Assembly (NCBI RefSeq): GCF_026624755.1
Contig: NZ_JAPMXC010000010.1
Location: forward strand, 238,875-302,874
From: Robbsia betulipollinis
Lineage (GTDB): Bacteria > Pseudomonadota > Gammaproteobacteria > Burkholderiales > Burkholderiaceae
Length of the DNA: 64,000 nucleotides
Direction: 5' to 3'
Of this stretch, positions 17,199 through 25,499 are shown one piece after another (positions within the stretch are counted from its first letter, which is position 1; every line of letters begins with the position of its first letter). The position numbers and the translations under genes were made by a program. The notes beneath the pieces were generated by a model. The model saw only the letters and a program-made list of their open reading frames with translations, made no database searches and was not told the DNA's origin.

Positions 17199-20140
17199 CC
17201 GCGCCGCTCGCGCTGGTCACGGAGATCGCGCCGACGGTCGCGCCGACTGCCGAGGTCGCCTCGACCTGCTGCTATTGCGGCGTCGGCTGCGGCGTGCTGA
17301 TCGAGACCGATGGCCGGCGCATCGTCGGCGTGCGGGGCGACCCGGATCATCCGGCGAACCAGGGCCGGCTGTGCAGCAAGGGTCTGGCGCTGGCCGATTC
17401 GGCGCGCAGCGCGCGCGGCCGCCTGCTCCATCCTGAAATGCGTCGCGCGCGCGCGCTGCCGCGCGAGCAAGTGGCGTGGGATGCCGCGCTCGACGAGGTC
17501 GCGGACCGGTTCGCGGCGATCGTCGCCGAGCACGGTCCCGATGCCGTGGCGTTCTACGTTTCCGGCCAGTTGTTGACGGAGGACTACTATCTTTTCAACA
17601 AGCTGGCGAAGGGGCTGATCGGCACCAACAACATCGATACGAATTCGCGGCTGTGCATGTCGACCGCGGTGGCGGCCTACAAGCTGGCCTTCGGTGCCGA
17701 TGGCCCGCCCGGCTGCTACGAGGATCTCGATCACGCGCGCACCGTGCTGTTCGCCGGCAGCAACGCGGCCTGGGCGCATCCGGTGCTGTTTCGCCGGCTG
17801 GAAGCGGCGCGCGCGGCGCATCCGGGGACCCGCTGGATCGTCGTCGACCCTCGCGTCACCGACACCGCCGCGATGGCCGACCTGCATCTGCGCATCCAGC
17901 CCGGAACCGATGTCGCGCTGTTCAACGGCATGCTTCATCATCTCATCTGGGAGCAGCACGTCGATCCGGCCTTCATCGCCGCGCACACGCAGGGCTTCGA
18001 CGCATTGAAGCAGCGCGTGCGCGACTACACGCCGCGCTTCGCCGCGGAGATCTGCGGCATCGCCGAACAGGACCTGCTGACCGCGGCGCAATGGTTCGGC
18101 GAGAGCCCCGCCTCGCTGTCGCTGTACTGCATGGGCCTGAATCAGTCGAGCCACGGCACCGACAAGAACCTGGCGCTGATCAATCTGCATCTGGCCAGTG
18201 GCCAGATCGGCCGCCCGGGCGCGGGGCCGTTCTCGCTGACCGGTCAGCCGAACGCGATGGGCGGGCGCGAGGTGGGCGGCATGGCGACGATGCTCGCCGC
18301 GCACCGCGAGATCGGCAATGCCGACGACCGGGCGGAGCTGGCGCGGCTCTGGGGCATCGATCGGGTATCCGACAAACCGGGTCTGCCGGCCGTGGCGATG
18401 TTCGACGCGATCGCCGACGGCCGGATCAAGGCGGTATGGATCGCCTGCACGAATCCCGCGCATTCGATGCCGGATATCGGCCGCGTGCACGAGGCGCTGG
18501 AAACCGCCGAGTTCGTCGTGGTTCAGGACGCTTTCGCCGGCATCGACACCGCCGCCTACGCGGACGTGCTTTTGCCCGCCGCGAGCTGGGGCGAGAAATC
18601 GGGCACGGTGACGAATTCGGAACGGCGCATCTCGCGCGTGCGGCGCGCGGTCGACGCGCCGGGCGAGGCGCGCGCCGACTGGCGGATCGTGCGCGACGTG
18701 GCGCGGCGCATCGAGGCGCGGCTGGCGCGCGGGCGTGGCGTGGAGAAGGCGGGCCGCTCGGCGAACGGGGACGGCGGGATCGGCGGTACCGACGCGGTAT
18801 CTTTCGCATCGCGGCTGTTCGCGCACGACGGCGTGGAGGCGGTTTTCGACGAGCACCGGCTGCTCACCGAAGGGCGCGACCTGGATATCGGCGGGCTCAG
18901 CTACGCGACGCTCGAACGCGACGGCCCGCAGCAGTGGCCTTATCCGGCGCATGCCGCGGCGGGACAGGCACGCCGCTATACCGATGGCGTGTTCGCGACG
19001 CCCGACGGGCGGGCGCGGTTCCACGCGGTGGACTATCTGCCGGTGGCCGAGCCCATCACCGCCCGTTTTCCGTTCCAGTTGACGACGGGCCGGGTGCGCG
19101 ACCAATGGCACGGCATGAGTCGTACCGGGCGCGTGCCCGGCCTCGCGACGCATGCGCCGGAACCCACGCTGACGATGCACCCCGGCGACGCGCTGCGGCG
19201 TGGTTTCGCCGACGGCGAACTGCTGCGCATCGCCAGCCGCCGCGGCGCGCTGGTGTTGCCGCTGGCGACGTCCGCCGACGTCTCGCCGGGCAGCGTCTTC
19301 GCGGCGATGCACTGGAACGGGCAGATGCTCAACTCGGGCGGCATCAACGAGACGACCATCGGCGCCGTCGATCCGCGTGCGTTCCAGCCGGAACTCAAGC
19401 ATGCCGCGGTGCGCATCGAACGCGCGCTGCTGGGCTGGGCGGTGTCGCTGGCGCGGGTCATCGGCGACCTGGATCACCTGCTGGACCTTCAGGCGGGATT
19501 GGCGCCGTTGCTCCGGGAGTGCGGCTACGCGGCGGTGAGCGTGCATCGGGTGATGGCGGCAGCGCCCGCCGGTGCGGCGGTGGCGGGCGCCGCGAGCCAG
19601 ACCGGCCAGGCGGATGCTGCCGGGGCGGGAGGCGCCCACCCCGGCGCGCAGCGAGAGCGCGACGACGGCCCCTGGGTGTTGGCCCTGCGCGCCGCCGCCG
19701 ATACGCCGCGGGACGACTGGCTTGAGCGCGTCGCCGTGCTGCTGTCGCTACTGCCGGGGCCGGATGCGCTCGATTATCGCGATCCGCGGCGCGGCACGCT
19801 GAAACGGGCCGTCTGGGCCGGCGCGCGGCTCGATGGATTCATCTTCGCGGGCGAGGCGGCCAGCATCGCGCTGGGCGAACGCCTGCGCGGGCAATTGATC
19901 GACGGCGCGCCCTGGCAGGGCTCGCGGCTCGCGGCCTTCGCGCCCACGGGCGCGCAGCCGGACACGCCGCGCGACCGGGTGGTGTGCAGTTGCCGGAACG
20001 TGCGTGAATCGGTGATTCGTCGGGCGGTGGCGAACGGCGCGGACGTGCCCACGTTGAAGCACACCTTGGGCTGCGGTACGGTATGCGGCTCCTGCGTGCC
20101 GGAGTTGACGCGGCTGTGCGCGGCGCGCGTGCCGGCCTGA
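17195..20140 (+). CDS. nasA: assimilatory nitrate reductase catalytic subunit (Mo-bisMGD, with C-terminal [2Fe-2S] domain)
   Basis: NasA reduces nitrate to nitrite in the cytoplasm. The 981-residue protein begins with a [4Fe-4S] motif (STCCYCGVGCGV ... GRLCSKG). The molybdopterin oxidoreductase body (FYVSGQLLTEDYYLFNKL, TNSRLCMS, LYCMGLNQSSHGTDKN) and the dinucleotide-binding domain (FPFQLTTGRVRDQWH, MHPGDALRRGF) follow. The C-terminus is a BFD-like [2Fe-2S] domain (VVCSCRNVRESVIRRAV ... GCGTVCGSCVPEL). An Ala/Gly-rich linker of about 60 residues precedes that last part. No separate NasC-type reductase lies beside it, so the electron donor is not shown. The start at 17195 overlaps nirD by 4 bp. 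Confidence 0.95.
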   Translation: MTAPLALVTEIAPTVAPTAEVASTCCYCGVGCGVLIETDGRRIVGVRGDPDHPANQGRLCSKGLALADSARSARGRLLHPEMRRARALPREQVAWDAALDEVADRFAAIVAEHGPDAVAFYVSGQLLTEDYYLFNKLAKGLIGTNNIDTNSRLCMSTAVAAYKLAFGADGPPGCYEDLDHARTVLFAGSNAAWAHPVLFRRLEAARAAHPGTRWIVVDPRVTDTAAMADLHLRIQPGTDVALFNGMLHHLIWEQHVDPAFIAAHTQGFDALKQRVRDYTPRFAAEICGIAEQDLLTAAQWFGESPASLSLYCMGLNQSSHGTDKNLALINLHLASGQIGRPGAGPFSLTGQPNAMGGREVGGMATMLAAHREIGNADDRAELARLWGIDRVSDKPGLPAVAMFDAIADGRIKAVWIACTNPAHSMPDIGRVHEALETAEFVVVQDAFAGIDTAAYADVLLPAASWGEKSGTVTNSERRISRVRRAVDAPGEARADWRIVRDVARRIEARLARGRGVEKAGRSANGDGGIGGTDAVSFASRLFAHDGVEAVFDEHRLLTEGRDLDIGGLSYATLERDGPQQWPYPAHAAAGQARRYTDGVFATPDGRARFHAVDYLPVAEPITARFPFQLTTGRVRDQWHGMSRTGRVPGLATHAPEPTLTMHPGDALRRGFADGELLRIASRRGALVLPLATSADVSPGSVFAAMHWNGQMLNSGGINETTIGAVDPRAFQPELKHAAVRIERALLGWAVSLARVIGDLDHLLDLQAGLAPLLRECGYAAVSVHRVMAAAPAGAAVAGAASQTGQADAAGAGGAHPGAQRERDDGPWVLALRAAADTPRDDWLERVAVLLSLLPGPDALDYRDPRRGTLKRAVWAGARLDGFIFAGEAASIALGERLRGQLIDGAPWQGSRLAAFAPTGAQPDTPRDRVVCSCRNVRESVIRRAVANGADVPTLKHTLGCGTVCGSCVPELTRLCAARVPA

Positions 20141-20262
20141 ACCCTGAGTCGGCCGCGAATGGCAGGGCAAAGCGGCGAAATCCGTCAGGATCGATGATAA
20201 TCGTCCGATAACATCCCAAAATTCCTGGCGTTCAGGCGCCTTTGCCCAAAGGAAGCAGATCC

Positions 20263-20901
20263 ATGACGAAGCAACAGCTTTTGAATGTACGTGCCCGCCG
20301 GTCCGTCGTCGGTGTGATCGCGGGTGCCTGCCTGGCCGTCGCATGCGGGCAGGCGCTGGCCGAACCGGCCGCCGCCGCGGCTTTCGAGAGGCCGTCGGCG
20401 AAAAGCCCGCACCGGCAGTCGCCGCAGTTCGTCCTGTCGGTTCCCGGCAGCCCCGACGGCGCGACGTTTCCGCCGCAGCGCGAGGCCAACGGCGGCTCCT
20501 GCCACAGCGACAACGTTTCGCCGCCGCTTGCCTGGACGGGCGTGCCCGCCGGCACGCGCAGCTTCGCCGTCGTGATGTCGGACCCGGACGGGCGTAGCGG
20601 ATTGGGCGTCGTGCACTGGATTCACTACGGTCTGCCGGGCGACCTCACGCAACTCGCCGAAGGCGCGGGCACGGCGGCCGACCTGCCGGGCCGGGGCGGA
20701 CGCAACAGCGGCGACACGCTGGACTATCACGGCCCCTGCCCGCCGCTGGGCGAAGTCGCGCATCACTACGTGATCCAGGTCTTCGCGCTCGATTTGTCGC
20801 CCGAAGCGCTGCCCCTGGCGATGAAGCGCGAAGCGCTGTTCGCCGCGATGGACGGCCATGTGCTGGCCGCAACCAGCGTGGTGCAGCGTTACGGGCGTTG
20901 A
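20263..20901 (+). CDS. YbhB/YbcL-family (PEBP-like) exported protein
   Basis: This 212-residue protein of the phosphatidylethanolamine-binding / Raf-kinase-inhibitor-like family has the core patterns SPPLAWTGVPAGTRSFAVVMSDPDG, VHWIHYGLPG, YHGPCPPLGEVAHHYVIQVFAL. A signal peptide is visible (hydrophobic VVGVIAGACLAVACGQALAE, residues about 18-37), so it is periplasmic. The ATG at 20263 has an aaaggaag ribosome-binding site; an upstream Met at 20242 is less likely. The function of bacterial members is poorly known. It converges on the old-yellow-enzyme gene, separated by a strong hairpin. Confidence 0.88.
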   Translation: MTKQQLLNVRARRSVVGVIAGACLAVACGQALAEPAAAAAFERPSAKSPHRQSPQFVLSVPGSPDGATFPPQREANGGSCHSDNVSPPLAWTGVPAGTRSFAVVMSDPDGRSGLGVVHWIHYGLPGDLTQLAEGAGTAADLPGRGGRNSGDTLDYHGPCPPLGEVAHHYVIQVFALDLSPEALPLAMKREALFAAMDGHVLAATSVVQRYGR

Positions 20902-20911
20902 GGGAGCGGGC

Positions 20912-20942
20912 CCGGGGCCGCATGAATCTCATGCGGCCCCGG
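20912..20942. terminator. 13-bp perfect hairpin between convergent genes
   Basis: CCGGGGCCGCATG (20912-20924) and CATGCGGCCCCGG (20930-20942) form a perfect stem with a 5-nt loop, centred between the stops at 20901 and 20977. There is no T-run, but it is well placed as a bidirectional terminator. Confidence 0.6.
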
Positions 20943-20976
20943 CCGGTCGGCCGGGAGGCCGTTGCTGCACGGCCCC

Positions 20977-22038
20977 TCAGTTGCCGCCCAGCGCCGGATA
21001 ATCCGTATAGCCCTTCGCGCCCGGCGTATAGAACGTGTCCGGATCCGGCTTGTTCAGCGCCGCATGCTCGGCGAAGCGCTCCGGCAGGTCCGGATTCGCG
21101 ATGAAGAGCACGCCGAACGCGAACGCGTCGGCCTCGCCCGCGTCCAGCGTCGCCTGCGCGGTCTCCGGCGTGAACTTCTCGTTGGCGATGTAGACGCCAC
21201 CGAAGGCCGCCTTCAATTGCGGTCCGATACGGTTCTCGCCCAGGCTTTCGCGCGCGGCGATGAAGGCGATCTTGCGCTTGCCGAGTTCCCTGGCGACATA
21301 GGTGAACGTCGCCAGCGGATCGGCATCGTGCATCGTGTGCATGTCGCCGCGCGGCGAGAGATGCATGCCGACCCGCCCCGCGCCCCAGACGCCGATCACG
21401 GCATCGGTGACTTCGAGCAGCAGGCGCGCGCGGTTCTCGATCGTGCCGCCGTACTGGTCGGTGCGCTTGTTGGTGCCGTCCTGCAGAAACTGGTCGAGCA
21501 GATAGCCGTTCGCGCCATGCACTTCGACGCCGTCGAAACCGGCCTTCTTCGCGTTCTCGGCGCCCTTGCGGTAGGCCTCGACGATGCCGGCGAGTTCGGC
21601 GGTTTCGAGCGCACGGGGCGTCTTGAACGGGGTGATCGGACGCAGGAGGCTGACGTGCCCTTCGGCGGCGATCGCGCTCGGCGCGACCGGCAGCTGGCCG
21701 TCCAGGAAGCTCGGGTCCGAAATGCGGCCGACGTGCCAGAGTTGCAGCGCGATGCGCCCGCCCTGCGCGTGCACCGCGTCGGTGATCTGCTTCCAGCCCG
21801 CCACCTGCTCGTCGCTCCAGATGCCCGGGGTGTCGGCATAGCCGACGCCCTGCGGGGAGACGCTGGTGGCCTCGGTCAGGATGAGTCCGGCGGACGCGCG
21901 CTGCGCGTAGTACTGCGCCATGAGCGCGTTCGGCACGCGCGCGCCGCCGTTGGCGCGCGAACGCGTCAGCGGCGCCATGATGATGCGGTTCGGCAGGTTC
22001 AGGTCGCCGACCTGGAGGGGATCGAAAAGCGTAGGCAT
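20977..22038 (-). CDS. old yellow enzyme family alkene reductase (NemA-like)
   Basis: This 353-residue FMN-dependent reductase acts on activated C=C bonds and nitro compounds with NAD(P)H. Family patterns include LFDPLQVGDLNLPNRIIMAPLTRSRA, YYAQRASAGLILTEAT, LQLWHVGRIS, DGVEVHGANGYLLDQFL, YGGTIENRARLLLEV and PDTFYTPGAKGYTDYP. It lies 39 bp after the MFS gene in the arsR-MFS-reductase unit and has a good ribosome-binding site (aagga, 8 nt before ATG). The set suggests defence against an electrophile or quinone-like compound by reduction and export; that is an inference. Confidence 0.9.
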   Translation of the reverse strand: MPTLFDPLQVGDLNLPNRIIMAPLTRSRANGGARVPNALMAQYYAQRASAGLILTEATSVSPQGVGYADTPGIWSDEQVAGWKQITDAVHAQGGRIALQLWHVGRISDPSFLDGQLPVAPSAIAAEGHVSLLRPITPFKTPRALETAELAGIVEAYRKGAENAKKAGFDGVEVHGANGYLLDQFLQDGTNKRTDQYGGTIENRARLLLEVTDAVIGVWGAGRVGMHLSPRGDMHTMHDADPLATFTYVARELGKRKIAFIAARESLGENRIGPQLKAAFGGVYIANEKFTPETAQATLDAGEADAFAFGVLFIANPDLPERFAEHAALNKPDPDTFYTPGAKGYTDYPALGGN

Positions 22039-22077
22039 CGTAGAGGTCCTTGAAGAAGGGTTGAATCGCGCACGGGG

Positions 22078-23253
22078 TTACGGCGCGAGGGGGGAGGCCG
22101 CTTGCGGCAGGGCGCGGCGCGCCAGCCGCAGGGACTGCAGGGTCGTGCACAACGCGATCACGGCGAGCAGCGCGGCGGCGGGCGTCACCGCGCGCAAGCC
22201 GAGGTGGTGATCGATCACCGATCCTCCCACCCAGGCGCCCAGCGCGTTGCCCAGATTGAAGGCGCCGATGTTCAGCGTCGAGATCAGATTCGGCGCATTG
22301 CTGCCGAAGGTCATGACATTGATCTGCAGGGCGGGCACCGCGGCGAAGGTGACGATCGCCCAGAGCAGCAGCGTGAGTTCCGCGGGAAGCCATGCGCGGC
22401 TGCTCCAGAACAGGGCGAGCGCGGTCAACGCCATGCCGATGAAGGCCCCGATCAGCGTGTTGCCGAGATGGCGGTCGGCGCTGCGCCCGCCGATGAAATT
22501 GCCCAGCGTCAGCCCGACGCCGATCAGGAACAACGTCCAGGTTACGCCATGCGGCGCGAGACCGGTGATCTGTTCGAGGATCGGCGCGATGTAGGTGAAA
22601 AGCGCGAACATCGCGGCGGAGAAGAACATCGTCGTCAGCAAGGCCATCGCGACGCCCCAGTTCTTCAGCGCGCGCAACTCGGCGAGCAACTGCGGCGGGC
22701 TTTCGTCGTGACCGGCGGGCATCACGCGGGCGAGCCCGACGAAAGCCAGCACGCCGATCACGGCGACCGCCCAGAAGGGCGTGCGCCAGCCGGCCGCCTG
22801 GCCCAGCGCGGTGCCCAGCGGCACGCCGAGCACGTTCGCCAGCGTGAGGCCGGTGAACATCAGGGCCACCGCCGAGGCCTTGCGGTTCGGCGGCACCAGA
22901 CCGGCCGCGGCGACCGAGCCGATGCCGAAGAAGGCGCCATGGCACAGCGCGGTGACGATGCGCGCGACCATCAGGAAACCGTAGTTTGCGGCAAGCGCGC
23001 ACAGGATGTTGCCGGCGATGAAGATCGCCATCAATACCAGCAGGGCGGTCTTGCGGCGCAGGCGCGCGGTGGCCGCCGCCATGAGCGGCGCACCGATCGC
23101 CACGCCCAGCGCGTAGCCGCTGATCAGCCAGCCCGCGGCGGGAATCGAGATGTCCAGATTGCGCGCGACGTCGGGCAGCAGGCCCATGATGACGAATTCG
23201 GTCGTGCCGATCGCGAAGGCGCTGAGCGCGAGAACCAGTAGGGCCAGGGGCAT
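22078..23253 (-). CDS. MFS drug/metabolite exporter (DHA1-like, AraJ/YdhP group)
   Basis: This 391-residue, 12-helix transporter starts with MPLALLVLALSAFAIGTTEFVIMGLLPDVA, the standard N-terminus of the DHA1 AraJ/YdhP group. Further patterns are GWLISGYALGVAIGAP, ARLRRKTALL and HGAFFGIGSVAAAGLVP. The open frame runs upstream to 23625, but the Met at 23253 is the family start and follows the arsR stop by 11 bp. It is probably an efflux pump for the compound that releases the ArsR-type repressor. Confidence 0.88.
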   Translation of the reverse strand: MPLALLVLALSAFAIGTTEFVIMGLLPDVARNLDISIPAAGWLISGYALGVAIGAPLMAAATARLRRKTALLVLMAIFIAGNILCALAANYGFLMVARIVTALCHGAFFGIGSVAAAGLVPPNRKASAVALMFTGLTLANVLGVPLGTALGQAAGWRTPFWAVAVIGVLAFVGLARVMPAGHDESPPQLLAELRALKNWGVAMALLTTMFFSAAMFALFTYIAPILEQITGLAPHGVTWTLFLIGVGLTLGNFIGGRSADRHLGNTLIGAFIGMALTALALFWSSRAWLPAELTLLLWAIVTFAAVPALQINVMTFGSNAPNLISTLNIGAFNLGNALGAWVGGSVIDHHLGLRAVTPAAALLAVIALCTTLQSLRLARRALPQAASPLAP

Positions 23254-23264
23254 GAGGTGCGGAG

Positions 23265-23564
23265 TTAGAGGTCGGTATCGATGTGCCGCTTGAAACGGGC
23301 GATCGTCGCGTCGTCGCGCTTGAAGAACACCCACTGTCCGATCCGCTTCGACGTCACCAGCCCGGCGCGTTGCAGCGTGGCCAGATGCACCGAGACGGTC
23401 GACTGCGACAGCCCGGTGCGCGCGTCGATAAGGCCGGCGCAGACGCCGACTTCGAGCGGCAGATGGTCCTGCATCGAAAAATACGCGGCCGGGGTTTTCA
23501 GCCAGTCGAGAATCTGGCGTCGTACGGGGTGACTCAATGCCTTGTGGATGGCGTCGACGTCCAT
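23265..23564 (-). CDS. ArsR-family winged-helix repressor
   Basis: This 99-residue ArsR-type regulator (MDVDAIHKALSHPVRRQILDWL, then GLSQSTVSVHLATLQRAGLVTSKRIGQWVFFKRD) has a clear recognition helix. The metal-binding CxC motif of arsenic and zinc sensors is absent. It has one Cys, in GVCAGLID before the recognition helix, so a thiol-reactive or organic ligand is possible. The start at 23564 is the usual family start; an in-frame Met at 23615 is an alternative. It heads the operon with the MFS pump and alkene reductase, and an inverted repeat 75 bp upstream may be its operator. Confidence 0.87.
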   Translation of the reverse strand: MDVDAIHKALSHPVRRQILDWLKTPAAYFSMQDHLPLEVGVCAGLIDARTGLSQSTVSVHLATLQRAGLVTSKRIGQWVFFKRDDATIARFKRHIDTDL

Positions 23565-23638
23565 GCCTGTTTCCAGGAAAAAAGAGATATCGCGAAGGGG
23601 CGCGCCGCGACGCACGTATCGCCATTTCTCGAATTACG

Positions 23639-23656
23639 TATCGTCATTCTACGATA
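23639..23656. promoter_or_regulatory. candidate ArsR-type operator
   Basis: TATCGT and ACGATA form a perfect inverted repeat spaced by 6 bp, within an AT-richer stretch upstream of the arsR-like gene. A further CGTATCG copy lies nearby, near 23615. The size and symmetry suit an ArsR dimer; binding is inferred. Confidence 0.5.
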
Positions 23657-23679
23657 TGCGGTTCGCCCTGGTGGTAGAG

Positions 23680-23705
23680 GGGTCAAACCGAAGGGTCAAA
23701 CCGAA
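23680..23705. repeat. 13-bp perfect tandem duplication
   Basis: GGGTCAAACCGAA occurs twice, head to tail, in the spacer between the divergent arsR-like and phosphoesterase genes. Confidence 0.85.
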
Positions 23706-23809
23706 AGGCGATCGTCAGCAAACCGTCATCGGCGCGTCTTGGCCGTCGCTTAATGTTACGCGGCCTTCCCGGAAAACCGCCTCCGGCACCCGCCGGAACA
23801 AGAGGATGT

Positions 23810-25498
23810 ATGCCGCGCCCCCCCTTTGCCCTCCATGCCGTGATTCCCGTAATGTCGATTGCGCTGCTGTGCGCGATGCAAGCCGCCTGCGGCGGTGGAT
23901 CGTCGGCCGCGCTTACCGCGCAGGATGCGGTGTCGACCGCGACGCCGATCAAGCACGTGGTCGTGATCTTTGGCGAGAACATTGCGTTCGACCATTATTT
24001 CGGGACCTATCCGAATGCGACGAACCCGACGGGCGAGCCGGCATTCACCGCGCTGGCGGGTACGCCGAGCCTGAACAATCTGACGACCGCGTTGCTCACC
24101 GCGAACCCGAACAGCACGAATACCCTCAACGGCACCGGCGCGGCGAATCCCTTCCGTCTGGACCGGTCGCAGGCTCTCACGGCGTCGCAGAACCATAACT
24201 ACACGCCGGAGCAGAACGCGTTCGACGGCCTGAAGATGGATCTTTTCCCGCTGTACACGGGGCGCACGTCGGCGTCGGGCGGCGCCGGCCCGTTCTATAC
24301 CACCGGCCTGGTGATGGGCTATTACGACGGCAATACCGTCACCGCGATGTGGAACTACGCGCAGCATTTCGCCCTGAACGACAACTCCTTCGACACGCAG
24401 TTCGGACCCTCGACGCCGGGCGCGCTGAACCTGATTTCCGGGCAGACCAACGGTGCGGTGGCGGCGGTGGGAACGGCCACCGCCAACGCGCTGATCGCCG
24501 ACGGTCAGGGTGCCTACACGATGATCGGCGATACCGATCCTGCCGGCGACGTGTGTTCGTCGACCACGGCGAACGCGTCGATGAGCGGACGCAACATCGG
24601 CGACCTGCTGAACGCGGCGCATGTCAGCTGGGGCTGGTTCGAGGGCGGTTTCGATCTGACGGCGACGAACGCCAACGGCACGACCGGCTGCGCGCGCAGT
24701 TCGTATTCGGCGGTGGTGGGCGGCTACAAGGCGGACTACGTGCCGCATCATCAGCCGTTCCAGTACTACGCGTCCACGGCAAACCCGAAGCACGTGCGGC
24801 CGACCTCGACCGCGCTCATCGGCAACAGCGCCGACGCGGCCAACCACGGGTACGACATCAACGATTTCTACGCGGCGATCAACGCGGGCAATTTTCCGTC
24901 GGTCAGCTTTCTGAAGGCGCCGGCGTATCAGGATGCGCACGCGGGCAATTCCGATCCGCTCGACGAACAGACCTTCGTGACGACGGTGGTGAATTTCCTG
25001 CAGAAGCAGCGGGACTGGAAGGACACGGTGGTGATCCTGGCCTATGACGACTCGGACGGCTGGTACGATCATGCGAACCATCTCGTCAATCCGTCGTTCT
25101 CGACATCCGATACCCTCAGCGGCACGTCGGCCTGCGGCAGCGGCACGCCGCTGGCGGGTCTGACCGGCAAGCCCGTGAACGGCCGATGCGGGTATGGCCC
25201 GCGCCTGCCGCTGCTGGCGATTTCGCCCTACGCGAAGGCGAATTACGTCGACCATACCCTGACCGATCAGACCTCGGTGCTGCGTTTCATCGAGGACAAC
25301 TGGCTCTCCGGCGCGCGCATCGGGCAAGGGTCGTTCGACGCGATCGCCGGCACGATCGACAATATGTTCGATTTCTCGGGCGGCGGCCAGACACCGAAGC
25401 TGTTCCTCGACACGGGCACCGGCCTGGCGACGACGACCGCAACCGTGGCGACAACGGCCACCTCCACCACGACGACCGAGACGACGAGCGGTGAGTGA
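23810..25498 (+). CDS. alkaline phosphatase-fold phosphoesterase (phospholipase C / AcpA-like)
   Basis: This 562-residue secreted phosphoesterase of the PF04185 family acts on phosphomonoesters or phospholipid head groups. The metal-site patterns are IKHVVVIFGENIAFDHYFGTYPNA, with GEN replacing the nucleophile motif, plus NDNSFDTQFGPSTPGALNLI, GDTDPAGD and ILAYDDSDGWYDHANH. The N-terminus has a signal sequence (VIPVMSIALLCAMQAACGGG) with a weak lipobox at the Cys, so it may be a lipoprotein. A Thr-rich tail follows the catalytic part. The start at 23810 has an agagga ribosome-binding site. The di-haem peroxidase gene begins at its stop codon. Confidence 0.88.
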   Translation: MPRPPFALHAVIPVMSIALLCAMQAACGGGSSAALTAQDAVSTATPIKHVVVIFGENIAFDHYFGTYPNATNPTGEPAFTALAGTPSLNNLTTALLTANPNSTNTLNGTGAANPFRLDRSQALTASQNHNYTPEQNAFDGLKMDLFPLYTGRTSASGGAGPFYTTGLVMGYYDGNTVTAMWNYAQHFALNDNSFDTQFGPSTPGALNLISGQTNGAVAAVGTATANALIADGQGAYTMIGDTDPAGDVCSSTTANASMSGRNIGDLLNAAHVSWGWFEGGFDLTATNANGTTGCARSSYSAVVGGYKADYVPHHQPFQYYASTANPKHVRPTSTALIGNSADAANHGYDINDFYAAINAGNFPSVSFLKAPAYQDAHAGNSDPLDEQTFVTTVVNFLQKQRDWKDTVVILAYDDSDGWYDHANHLVNPSFSTSDTLSGTSACGSGTPLAGLTGKPVNGRCGYGPRLPLLAISPYAKANYVDHTLTDQTSVLRFIEDNWLSGARIGQGSFDAIAGTIDNMFDFSGGGQTPKLFLDTGTGLATTTATVATTATSTTTTETTSGE

Positions 25499-25499
25499 G

